Origin: Daldinia sp. FL1419
Taxonomy: Eukaryota; Ascomycota; Sordariomycetes; Xylariales; Hypoxylaceae
Direction of reading: 5' to 3'
DNA length: 64,000 nt
Assembly (NCBI GenBank): GCA_025201765.1
Contig: MU623357.1
Coordinates: 124,001-188,000, forward strand
The notes below the pieces were generated by a model. That model made no database searches, was not told the DNA's origin, and saw only the letters and a list, made by a program, of their open reading frames with translations. Made by a program: the position numbers and the translations under genes. Shown piece after piece: positions 11,862 to 21,721 of this stretch (position 1 is the first letter of the stretch; the number at the start of each line of letters is the position of its first letter).

Positions 11862-14134
11862 ATGTCAGCAATGGGCGACCCCAGTTATGGGGTCCATAGA
11901 GACCTGGTATTTTCCATTTGCGATCGCATTTTGATGCAATTGCTTGCTAACAGGAACACATCTAGCTCCCACATGTGCATCTCATCTCGACATTTAGATA
12001 TACCATCAAAGCTAGAGTTGAACCCTCAGAAGTGACTAGTTGGTTGATGCAAGCCCCCAAAATTGCCCGCGATACTGCGCCGTTCTTCTGGACTTATCTC
12101 GACCGACCTGAGAATGGAAATATATTCTTGACCTGGCAGCCGCTACAGCAGATGGGGACGCATTTCGCTAGTGATGGTTTTATTTGGCCTCCTCAAGAAA
12201 CATGCTTGCAGCAGGATGTAGGAAACGGTGTGGTACGATAGATCCTGAATTTTAAGCAGTTCGTTCATGTTAATTAACCTGTACAGATCCTAGAGATGTA
12301 TTATCACAAAGCTGGATTTGCCTACGGAGAGCCATTTGCGACACATTCGAGACGCCGTTTCCGCCTCATTCCTCCCAGTATTCATAACCCGAATGCACCA
12401 CCAGTTGACACCAGTCTATGGATAGTTCACTACGGTCCCGTCGATAATAACGAACGTATCCCTCATCAAATGATTCCGCGCGACCCTCGGACCCCAAATA
12501 TCCTAGAGACCCGTGCGTACCTCCAGCGATGCGGTCAGATTCAACGAAAAGAGTTTATTCTCAGCGATCGGGTGAACTGGCCTCAGATCTCCTGGCCGAG
12601 AGAACCATCAAGACAGCCCATGTTCGCAGGCCCCCGCGGAGTTCCGCAGGCCCTGGCTTATCCTGCCCACCCTCCTGCTGCTGGTACACCACCATCGAAA
12701 CGAGCGCGTACTGGTCAGGCCGCACAGGGCCAAGTAGCTTCAGCTATACCTCCCATTTCCCAGCAAGAAGGCGTGTATGACGATGAAGAGGATACCTCTC
12801 GTGGCGACTTGTTCGATCATCTTACGCCACGTGAAGTTAGCTTAGCTCGTTATCGACAGAATCACGAATGGATGGAGGAGATATTGTCATCGCCATACAG
12901 AATGGGCCAGATTGGATTTTCGGATCTTGGGCTGGGCCTCAAAGGAGAGCTTTCAGATTTGACTGACGGCCTTTTTGAGGCTCATAGTTTCAATGCGACG
13001 ACGCAGACTCTATCCAAGCCTACCACAACCCAGCTCGATTCAGAGAAGGCTGCTGAGTTTCGTAGACGAGTTAACGATCGACTTCGTTCTACACAGGCGG
13101 AGATCGAAAAGATGAAAGCTGACCATGCCAAGAAAGTAGCCAAGTTTAAGCACAACTCCCTTCTTACCGTTGCCGAAAGGGAGCTGCGACTAGCCTTAGA
13201 CGAGCCGGGTTCCGATGTCCTGCAACTTGAGAGGAAAGGCGAAGAAAACGAAGAGGACGCAAATCGCTGGCCCTCTAAGCATAATAAAAAGGTCGACGAG
13301 ATCGTATCTCAGGTTGAAGCGCATCTGGGTCGCCGAGCAGAGGTTATATACGAGCTAAGAAGAATACAAGATGGTGGCTACCAAGAGCCAGCCCCGGAAC
13401 CGACACCTCAGATAGCCCCGGGCCCAGGCCCTATGGGCGAGCCCCAGAACGGCGGGATAAATGGTAGTGGTGCGATGTCTCGCCAGCCATCGCACGCGGG
13501 TTCTCAACATAGTGGATTCACTATGGGGGATCATGATATCGATATGGGTGGTGGGACCGCTGCCGGTCTCCTTGACCAAATACATACCGGAGCAGGAGCA
13601 TCGGCCACCTCCACTCCAATGAATAATTTCCCGACCCCTCAAGCCCAGGCTTCAGCTATCCATTCCCGCGTTGCCACGCCGGCAAATTTGAACGTTCCTT
13701 CACCTCTACAACCTACTCAGATGGAGAGCACAGGCGATGTAGCCATGAGTGGTGTCATCGATTCCTCGGCCGGAACCGCTCCTGACCAAGGGACTGGGAG
13801 TGGTGACTGGGTGGTTGTTCCTAAAGCCGGTGCCATTCCAGATGGTGCCGCAGTTTCAACACCTGCCAGTAACCCAGCGAGGGCCACAGGTGCTCCGAGC
13901 AAGCAAGCATCAGCAACGGGGACCCCTTCAGCAGGGTTCGATAACGATCAGAATGATTTCAGTTCATTAGATGATCTGAACACTGCTGGCGATGCACTAG
14001 CGGGTTTTAGTGAGACACCTGGGGATCTTGGTGAGGGTCTGGATATGGAAATGGAGGATTCAGCATTTGGTGACGCTTTCCACGGCGTGGATACGCAGCA
14101 AGGAGGAGGTACACCGGCCGAAGGTAACATCTAG
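11862..14134 (+). CDS. ssr4: SWI/SNF and RSC complex subunit Ssr4-like (DUF1750)
   Basis: Three exons, 11862-11906, 11966-12232 and 12287-14134, give 719 aa. Intron 1 is 59 nt with GCTAAC 14 nt before the TAG acceptor; all junctions are phase 0. The N-terminal ~220 residues match the fungal Ssr4 domain as I know it: FFWTYLDRPENGNIFLTWQP, GTHFASDG, EMYYHKAGF, THSRRRFRLIP, PDTSLW-like VDTSLWIVHYG and the NWPQISWP motif. A charged coiled coil follows near 355-410. The C-terminal third is Gly/Pro/Ser/Thr-rich and ends acidic. In fission yeast Ssr4 belongs to both SWI/SNF and RSC remodelling complexes, so a nuclear role in nucleosome remodelling is expected. The 15-codon first exon is the least certain part; without removing intron 1 the frame breaks. 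Confidence 0.85.
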
Positions 14135-15572
14135 GAGGTGTATTACCACGATTTTCCTTTCGTTTAAGAAGAATGGCTTCAGGTCATTCAAAAATTACAT
14201 GGCAGTCTAAAGCGGATTAATATCAGGTTTAACATCTTTGCAGACTGCATATTATGATAGCAAGATGAGTCCCGGGGGGAGGATAAAGCTTGATTTCCAA
14301 GGGCGTTTTGAGGGTGTTGCTGGTAAATTTCTGGCTTACCGAAAGCTCATATTCCAGAGAGGGAAGCCAACCTACGTGTACTATTGTTTGGTGTACAATT
14401 AAATCCACGAGCTCGCCTTTCGTAGTAAGAAACGAGTTTAAAAGGATATAACTATCTAACCCAGAATATGCTCTGCTCTTTTCAGGTTAAGTGACTTCAA
14501 TCTGAGTAAATTATTAGCCCCTTTAATTAGGTACTCGAGACATAACGAAGCTTGGGGAATAATTATCAATGGAATGTTAGTCCTCTCTCGGGGTGAGCTT
14601 ATGACACGACTCTCGATGCTACCAACAGAGACTCGAAGTTGATTTTAGGCTTGCTTGCTTAGGTAGCGGTGCAGGTTTCAGAACCAGCAGGGTTCCGTCT
14701 CAGGGCTTGAAGACTTCCTAGGCCTTCTTCGACTCGAGTTTATGTGCGGGGGAAAGAGGCTTTATGGCAGAAACAGGTTAACGATCCCCGGATACTCCTC
14801 AATTCCGAGCTCCTATCGTGATCAGGGGTCCTTGGGCACGGTTCCTTTTGAGCCGCGTTTCCTGGCATCGCATCGTCGGATCTTCGTTCCACATCGAATA
14901 ATCTAATTATGCCTTCTACACGTTCACGGCAAGTCGCATCGACTTTCTAACCTAGAATGCAGATTTAGCCACAAAGCAGTCGCCTGCGATCTCTGCTTGG
15001 CTCGTCTCGACTTCCTCTACCTCCGTGCCGGTACCACCATGCTGAACATTCCAGGTCCCTGCTTTACGGCACTTCATCGTAGACCCCTATCCAAGCTCAA
15101 CCTGAGTGCGCCCATGAGATAAAGGTATGAATACTCGCATTATAATAGACTCACCATCGTGATCACTGTATATGTACCCTTAGCTTAAACGAGACCACCA
15201 CAACGACTACTAGTCTCCTTGCGTAGTATATTTCAGGGTCTTTCAAGTCATAAGATTATGCTATAAACTTACGCTTCCCTTCTGATCACGGAAAACTGCG
15301 TGATGTATCAAGTCAATGTGAACTAGATATATATAACTTGATCACTTGGCAAACAGCGTCTTCCCTTTTCCCCGGGATTTTTTAGTTGTTTGATCCGTAA
15401 ACTCATTCTCTACTTATTGTCCCTTTCATTCTTCCGTAGTCACTCCTTAATACTTGGCCTGGTGGCCGGTTTATACTGTTGAGCAGTATTTACATTCTTT
15501 CCGCATCGTTCTGGTTTCATCTTCCGTATATACAATTCACCTAAACGGACTCACAGTTGACCAACTAAAAAT
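14135..15572. other. Intergenic region
   Basis: These 1.4 kb lie between ssr4 and the Ser/Thr-rich secreted protein gene, on the same strand. There is no open frame of note, no repeat array and no recognised RNA gene. The last ~200 bp are T/C-rich and should include the downstream promoter and leader. Confidence 0.5.
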
Positions 15573-16640
15573 ATGAGAAGACTAATTCTGGCGGCAGCCT
15601 CCACCATTGTTCTTGCCTTTGCCTTTGCCTTTGATGGAGTACTCTCTACACCAGCACCTATTCTCCCCGATCCTAATTATTCGCATGCGGCCCAACTCCA
15701 ACAGTTGCCGCATGTTAAAGGGGCTCAGGAATCCAACATAAGAGCCGGCGTGAAATACGAATATGGGCTAAAGACTATACCTGGGGGGTTGGTGCAGATT
15801 CCTGGCGCACAAGTGACTGCTGGCCAGTTAGCCGCTCTTCCCGGGATAGAGACAAGCGCTGTCGGCGAGGTTGCTATGAGTAGTGCGACAATGCTCGAGA
15901 CGTCAAAAACGTCAAAAGTGAGTTCTTCGTTCTCACTCAAAGCGGTAGCCATTAACTTTCTTCAGGTCTTCATTACCTCTTCACTATCAAGCATGCCAAC
16001 GCTCGTCGAAAGTTCCCAAAGCTTTCAAATTATTCCCGTCGCAACAGCTACCTCTTCTTCCACGGCCATAAACATTGGGGGGTTGGCAAATTCAAGCACA
16101 TCGGCAGTACCACCCAGCTCCACGTCTATCCAGGGCTTCCATACAATTAGTGCTGGCGCGGCAACAACAACTGCATCATCGGTCCTCGTAGATGTATCTA
16201 CTTCGGTCCTGGTAACTAGTGCCTCCGAAGTTATTACCACTTCAAGGCTTGTGGTGTGGTTCAATACCACCGCCACTACGGCTACGGCCGAAGACACAAT
16301 AATTCGCGGGACCGGATCTACAGTTCTCATTCCACTGCCTACAATCGGAACCCAAAGATCACTCTCCAGCGCCTTGGTCAGTTTGAGCGGCGATTCTAGT
16401 GCTACTGCGGTTCAGGCACTCCCCACCGTAGCGACGAGCGTGCAAATAACGTCGAGTTCGTTGGCACCATTTCCCTCTGGGATTGCGAGTTCTACGGGGG
16501 CAGCAGCAGCTAGTGGGGTACAGACAAATAACACCCTACCACCCTTCAGCCTCAGCGCCGGGACGATACCAACAACGGATGTGATAACTATGATGTTGGT
16601 TGCAGGAGCTACGGGGGTATTAACCATGCTTCTAATGTAA
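15573..16640 (+). CDS. Ser/Thr/Ala-rich secreted protein, probable GPI anchor
   Basis: I do not recognise a family. The frame starts with a basic N-terminus and a hydrophobic segment (RRLILAAASTIVLAFAFAF), a convincing signal peptide, probably cleaved near residue 26. The mature part has no cysteine and is rich in Ser, Thr, Ala and Val, as expected for an O-glycosylated wall or surface protein. It ends in a hydrophobic segment (MMLVAGATGVLTMLLM) without a basic tail, typical of a GPI-anchor signal. A probable 48-nt intron at 15918-15965 (GTGAGT donor, ATTAAC branch, TTCAG acceptor) is phase 0 and stop-free. Spliced length is about 339 aa, unspliced 355 aa. Cell-surface location is inference. 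Confidence 0.72.
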   Translation: MRRLILAAASTIVLAFAFAFDGVLSTPAPILPDPNYSHAAQLQQLPHVKGAQESNIRAGVKYEYGLKTIPGGLVQIPGAQVTAGQLAALPGIETSAVGEVAMSSATMLETSKTSKVSSSFSLKAVAINFLQVFITSSLSSMPTLVESSQSFQIIPVATATSSSTAINIGGLANSSTSAVPPSSTSIQGFHTISAGAATTTASSVLVDVSTSVLVTSASEVITTSRLVVWFNTTATTATAEDTIIRGTGSTVLIPLPTIGTQRSLSSALVSLSGDSSATAVQALPTVATSVQITSSSLAPFPSGIASSTGAAAASGVQTNNTLPPFSLSAGTIPTTDVITMMLVAGATGVLTMLLM

Positions 16641-17900
16641 ATAGCGGAAGACGGAATAGTGCAGTTTAATTACTATATGTTTAGGAGGTATATAACTTCG
16701 AAATTTAAAAATGGGCTGACCTATAGTTCAGGCTCTTACACTCCCCAGGACCGGGTGCCTTGGATACATATTATTCTAAGCTTTTCCTCCTATATCTCAT
16801 GCTTCATGTTTCGCGCTCCACGGGGGGAAGGGGGGTAACTACAACAGTCTTGCGTAATCGATTGACATCTAAGGCCGCTCCTGTATCGCGAGTATCTAAG
16901 CTGTGTGCGATGAAGCATTAACAGGACGCCGAGGAAAAGAGATAGCATTAATGCGAGGCCTCTTACTTTGAAAAGGAAACTCCCTAAATAAACCATGCAG
17001 TGTCTCCTCTTCCATGAGAGTCTTTGCGTGCATGATACCCATTATAATATGGTGCATACAATAGCTTCTAATGTTTCTTTAGTTATGATACAAGTATGCT
17101 CATCTACTCCACAGCTCTTTTTCTCGTCGACCATGCTTTCACATCCAAGATGGACGAATGAATTAATATCCTGTGAGTTTTTGTAATCGAACCGAAGGGG
17201 AATAAACTTACTTTTCAGCCGTAGTGCGATCTCACGTTCTTCTCTACTGCTAATAAGAAGCTTCATTCAGAATACTTCTCATCGACTTGTAGTATGGTAG
17301 AGAGGATGCGTGTCCAGGAATACTTATTCAGTTCATCTAGGTCAGCTATGAATTTGACCACTTTGTTAAAGGCAGAAATGGTAACACTTGAGGCCTATCG
17401 AAGTAAGTGTAAGGTTCCTATTTATATACTATAGGTATATTAAACATGACAATGTCTCAGAATGAATTGTTAAGTCTTTTCCTGAAGTCCTCCTTTGCAG
17501 ACTTGAAGGTTTCGTCGAGCCATGATGGGACAATAGTTTCCATTACGGATGTCTACCTCCTAACTCGGGAGCCTCTACGTGATATATTAGGTACCCAGGG
17601 TAAGCATTGTCGAGAATTACAAACCTGGGGTCTTGAGACGACAGCACGACAGCGATTCAACCGAATTGATGGATGAGATGTTGCAATGCCACGCTGTTGC
17701 GAATGGGAAAATAGGGGTAGTTATATTGTACCCGTGTAAATGTATCCAGGTACCTACCTAGGCGATAAGATAAGAAAAAAGGATCACTCTTCATAGGTAA
17801 CTGTAAACTATCCAAAGTACTAACTAACCTAATAAGTACCGAGTACATTATTAACGAATTGCCTATTCCATCATCTTCAAAACATCGAAACACAGTATTC
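16641..17900. other. Intergenic region
   Basis: These 1.26 kb lie between the secreted-protein gene and QRI7. Short open frames near 16995-17266 and 17446-17676 occur on both strands and show no conserved features. An AGGTACCTACCTAGG motif lies near 17748. Confidence 0.5.
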
Positions 17901-19472
17901 ATGAGCGCAGCATGGTTGGTAACAACGCGGTTATGCTCTTTGGCGCCTATGTTGGTCCGCCTCGGCCATCGTCCGCCAACGCAGAACCTATCATGGCATA
18001 CCCAACGCATTCTAAAGTCACAGCGACGCCTGCTGTCTACTAAGTCCCAACCCAGACCTCTTGTCACTCTCGCTATTGAGTCCTCATGCGACGACACATG
18101 TGTGACGGTGTTAGAGAAGGACCGGGGCGTGGGCCGAGGAGCAGCACGTCTCCTCTTCGACAAGAAGATCACGTCTGATAATCGGGAGTTTCGAGGCGTG
18201 CGCCCTGTTACTGCCGTTGCCTCTCATACCCAGCATCTCGCGGGAATGGTGAGGGAAGCTATGCGCGCGCTTCCAGACGTAGGCGTGGCAGAGACGAGAC
18301 ATGAGGCCACGGAAGAAGACGTACTCTGGGTCGAGGGCCGACCGCGTAGAAAGCCCGATTTTGTTACGGTCACGCGCGGCCCCGGCATGATGTCGAATCT
18401 ATCGACGGGCTTAAACACGGCCAAGGGGCTCGCCGTGGCCTGGGGCGTACCGCTACTAGCTGTCCACCACATGCAGGCGCATGCATTAACGCCGCGGCTA
18501 GTCGGCGCCCTCGAAGCTGGAAAGCAGAGGAGCGTGTGGGATGAAGAACAGCAAAAGGGGCAGGTGCCTATAGGAGAAGAGAAAGGGAGAGGAATCCCTG
18601 GCCAGAACGAGACAAACCAGCCCATCCTAACCCCAGCATTTCCTTTTCTCTCTCTTCTAGTCTCAGGCGGCCACACCCTCCTCGTGCTATCCCGCTCTCT
18701 CACCAACCACGCCATCCTCGCCTCGGCCCAAAACATCGCCATAGGGGACATGCTCGACAAATGCGCGCGGGACATCATCCCCGCGTCCGAGCTAGCCCGC
18801 AGCAGCGGCGTCATGTACGCAGCGCACCTAGAGCGCTTCGCCTTTCCCAACGGACCCTCCGACTACGCGTACACCCCCCCGGCCGCGCGCGCCGAGGAAA
18901 CCAAGATCTACGATCCCGGGCTCGGCTGGAAACTTACCCCGCCGCTCTCCGGGTCCGCCGACATGTCGTTCGAGTACGCGGGCTTCAACGGCCAGGTCAT
19001 TAAGATTATGATGGAGAACCCGGATATGGACCTCTCGGAGCGCCGGCTACTTGCTCGGCACACGATGCGCCTGGCTTTCGAGCACCTGGCGAGTCGGTTA
19101 TTACTCGCGCTTTCGAGGAGCGGGGTAGCGGGGGAAGGGGAAGGGGAAGGGGAAGATAGCGCGCTGCTCCGTGAGGTTCGCACACTTGTGGTGGCTGGTG
19201 GCGTCGCTAGCAATCGCTACCTAATGCACATCTTGCGGAGCATATTAGATATTCGTGGCTACGGGCACATGGAACTTGTATGTCCGCCGTTACCACTATG
19301 TACTGACAACGGTGCCATGATAGCGTGGACCGGAATGGAGATGTACGAAGCGGGGTGGCGGAGCGAGTTAGACATACTTGCTATCAAGAAGTGGCCCCTA
19401 GATCCAAATATCGAGGACGGTGGTATCCTAGGAGCCCCGGGTTGGAGGAATGTCGTAGAAACGGACTCATGA
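17901..19472 (+). CDS. QRI7: Mitochondrial tRNA N6-adenosine threonylcarbamoyltransferase (Qri7/OSGEPL1)
   Basis: A single exon encodes 523 aa of the Kae1/TsaD/Qri7 family, which transfers threonylcarbamoyl to A37 of ANN-reading tRNAs to make t6A. The ATG at 17901 gives a basic, Arg/Ser/Leu-rich presequence (QRILKSQRRLLSTKS), indicating mitochondrial import and Qri7 rather than cytosolic Kae1. Visible motifs are ESSCDD (~59-64), metal-ligand HMQAH (His190, His194), SGGHT (~255-259), SFEYAGFNGQ, VVAGGVASN and CTDNGAMIAW with the last metal-ligand Asp. Two hydrophilic insertions are not part of the core: about 40 residues between LVGALEAG and TPAFPFLSLL, and a Gly-Glu repeat near 410-417 encoded by a GGGGAA microsatellite. 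The central exon is clearly more GC-rich than its flanks. The gene converges on PRE2, 360 bp downstream. Confidence 0.95.
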   Translation: MSAAWLVTTRLCSLAPMLVRLGHRPPTQNLSWHTQRILKSQRRLLSTKSQPRPLVTLAIESSCDDTCVTVLEKDRGVGRGAARLLFDKKITSDNREFRGVRPVTAVASHTQHLAGMVREAMRALPDVGVAETRHEATEEDVLWVEGRPRRKPDFVTVTRGPGMMSNLSTGLNTAKGLAVAWGVPLLAVHHMQAHALTPRLVGALEAGKQRSVWDEEQQKGQVPIGEEKGRGIPGQNETNQPILTPAFPFLSLLVSGGHTLLVLSRSLTNHAILASAQNIAIGDMLDKCARDIIPASELARSSGVMYAAHLERFAFPNGPSDYAYTPPAARAEETKIYDPGLGWKLTPPLSGSADMSFEYAGFNGQVIKIMMENPDMDLSERRLLARHTMRLAFEHLASRLLLALSRSGVAGEGEGEGEDSALLREVRTLVVAGGVASNRYLMHILRSILDIRGYGHMELVCPPLPLCTDNGAMIAWTGMEMYEAGWRSELDILAIKKWPLDPNIEDGGILGAPGWRNVVETDS

Positions 19473-19832
19473 TACCCCTTTTATGAATAATCTTACATGT
19501 GACTGGGGGATGTGCGGTATTATACAACTACTAATTGCACTATATTGCATCGCATGACACAGCATACATTGTTGTTAGGCTATCTAGGGAAAGCAATGCG
19601 AATCTAATTGCGATAAAGGGGCGGGAGATATTGACTCCTTAATTGTTGTACATCAACACAGCGGATCCTCCCTAAGGTCTCTCGGTGACCCTGGGAATTC
19701 GCCAAGATAGTTACCAAGACAGCCTATCAGACCCTGTTTTGCACCTCTCTTTGTCCCTATCATATGCCTAATGCTCCCCGATACCATCCGGCATGCACGT
19801 CGTAATAATTCATCCGTAGTTGAACCCGTAAC
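19473..19832. other. Short convergent spacer
   Basis: These 360 bp between the stop codons of QRI7 (+) and PRE2 (-) must carry both 3' UTRs. No gene is visible. Confidence 0.5.
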
Positions 19833-20775
19833 TTAGTCCAGGGCGCTCGTAACATTGGTGAACTCACCCTTCTCCAACTTCGTCTTCCAGAATATCGGGT
19901 TCGTGTCGTTGAAGCCATGTTTGACCCAACCCTCTTCCTTGACGTGGTACAGATTGATGTAACCACCAGAGTACGCATCTCTGTGTGTGGCGGCCAGGAT
20001 ACTCCGGCGGCCCAACTCTAGAGCATCCTCCTCGCTGAGGTCGTAGCTATATTCCGCATCCAGGACGCCGTAGGCAAATGTCTGACCGGAACCGACACAG
20101 AACAGGTTTCCGGCAAGTCGGGTGCCGTCGGAGTCAATATAGTAGAGGGCGGGGCCCTCCTCCTTGGTGACACCGGCGCACATAGTTCCCATGGATAATC
20201 CCATCCCCTTATACTGATAAACGAGATTGGCGAGTATCTTGGAAGCAGCGGCGACGCTGATGCGGCGTTTGTGGCGTAGTTCGTGTAGACGGCACTGCAT
20301 GCCTAACCAGGCGAGCCAGTACTGGCAATCGGCAGCACCACCGGCCATAGTACCCAACAGGCAGTTGTTGATTTCGATAACCTTCTTGACTGTCTGGGAG
20401 GCAATCCAGTTGCCGGCCGTAGCTCGAGAATCCGTCGCTACGATGATACCACCTTGGAATCGAAAGGCGAGGGTTGTTGTACCGTGTGCGATCTTAATGG
20501 GGCAGTCGGGGTTCGAGCGGTCGTCGGTTGCCGCACGGAGCCAGGCCGAGGGCTTGAATTTTCGTGATTGATTAGATTTGTTTGCTCTTCTTGGTTTCAA
20601 TATTACGGAATACATATCGAATATCACTTACCTGGGCTACGGGCGGCATGGCAAACTTGAGAGATAGACTAGGGGCGACATCGTTCTGAAGGTCATCTTG
20701 CTGGTCATCTGCGAACGTTTCGTTCCGGTGCGCAGTCGGGCGACTATATTTGGCTACGAGGGTATCCATGGCCAA
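19833..20775 (-). CDS. PRE2: 20S proteasome subunit beta-5 (chymotrypsin-like)
   Basis: Two exons, 20632-20775 and 19833-20552, give 287 aa, the usual length for a Pre2/PSMB5 precursor. The 79-nt intron has a GTAAGT donor and phase-0 junctions. A 72-residue propeptide ends in IAHG, and the mature N-terminus TTTLAF follows with Thr73 as catalytic Thr1. Asp89 (mature Asp17, in ATDSRATAG) and Lys105 (mature Lys33, in QTVKKV) complete the active site. Other landmarks are TMAGGAADCQYWLAWL and GYINLYHV. The protein is the chymotrypsin-like catalytic subunit of the core particle and is made active by autocatalytic removal of the propeptide. A second ATG two codons downstream (20769) could also serve as start. 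Confidence 0.97.
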
Positions 20776-21721
20776 TATATGGACGAGGGAACAGTATGCT
20801 GAATGGGTGCTTAGTCGTAACTAAGGTGCTGGGCTTATGTGGTGATGTTATAGGCGAGAAGATGTGTTGAAAGTCGCGGGGCAGCAGAATGCAGAATGCG
20901 GAATGCGGAATGCGGAATGCAAGAACGATTGACTTGACGTCTGGACTGAAGCTCAAGGCAGCTGGCCTCACGCGTCGTTACCTCTCCCACTCTCTTTCCA
21001 CATGGTCCAAGCTCCTTCTATATAGACTAATAGGTACCTATGTACTTTAAACTCCACATTCATGGAATTGGACATATGGATTATTCGTACTTAGGTAATC
21101 TCTGCCTCATTACCTAATTCTTGAAGGAACTACGTAGCTCATTTTTGATAATGAAATAAAATAACTTTCCTAACCTAGAACAAAATCCTCCAAATACAAT
21201 CACAGGAAAAAAGAATTCATATTTGAATGCCAAGCTATGCTTCTCAACCACCTAATCTTCCTCGGTCGTATAAAATTGGATCATTTATTAAAAAAAGAAT
21301 ATAGCTAACGTGAAGGATGAATCATCATTGGCCCGGCATCGCACTTACACATCAGCAACCGAAAACTTGAGAGAAGGATAAAAAACTTGTAAGGATATGG
21401 CCGCGCCCACTACAATTGAATATCGGTTACAGCTATATACTCGTAGGGAGGGTAGGGACGGCCGTTAGAATGAGATAAATGAAATGTACGGGTGTCTATG
21501 TAAATCAGGTCATGCACTACCTGTTGTCTTTATACACCATTTCGTGGCCACATTATCCCATGGACCATGGTACACCGTGGGGTGTGGTCAACTTTTTCTG
21601 TCATCTCGACTAGATACTACTAGGTTAGGTGGGTTTACTTCTAAGTCTGTATCCCCATCCCGTCTTTCACTGTCACCCCTCCCTGAGCCATCATTTCCCA
21701 ACCAGTCCCTAATTTAATGAT
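20776..21721. other. Intergenic region upstream of PRE2
   Basis: This spacer lies between the PRE2 start and the 3' end of the Flc/TRP-like gene; both genes are on the minus strand. It contains a 7-bp tandem array (20886-20920) about 110 bp upstream of PRE2 and an AGGTACCT motif near 21031. A frame at 21484-21717 has no conserved character. Confidence 0.5.
20886..20920. repeat. 7-bp tandem repeat, 5 units, in the PRE2 upstream region
   Basis: Two copies of AGAATGC are followed by three copies of GGAATGC. The array sits 111-145 bp upstream of the PRE2 start codon. Confidence 0.85.
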
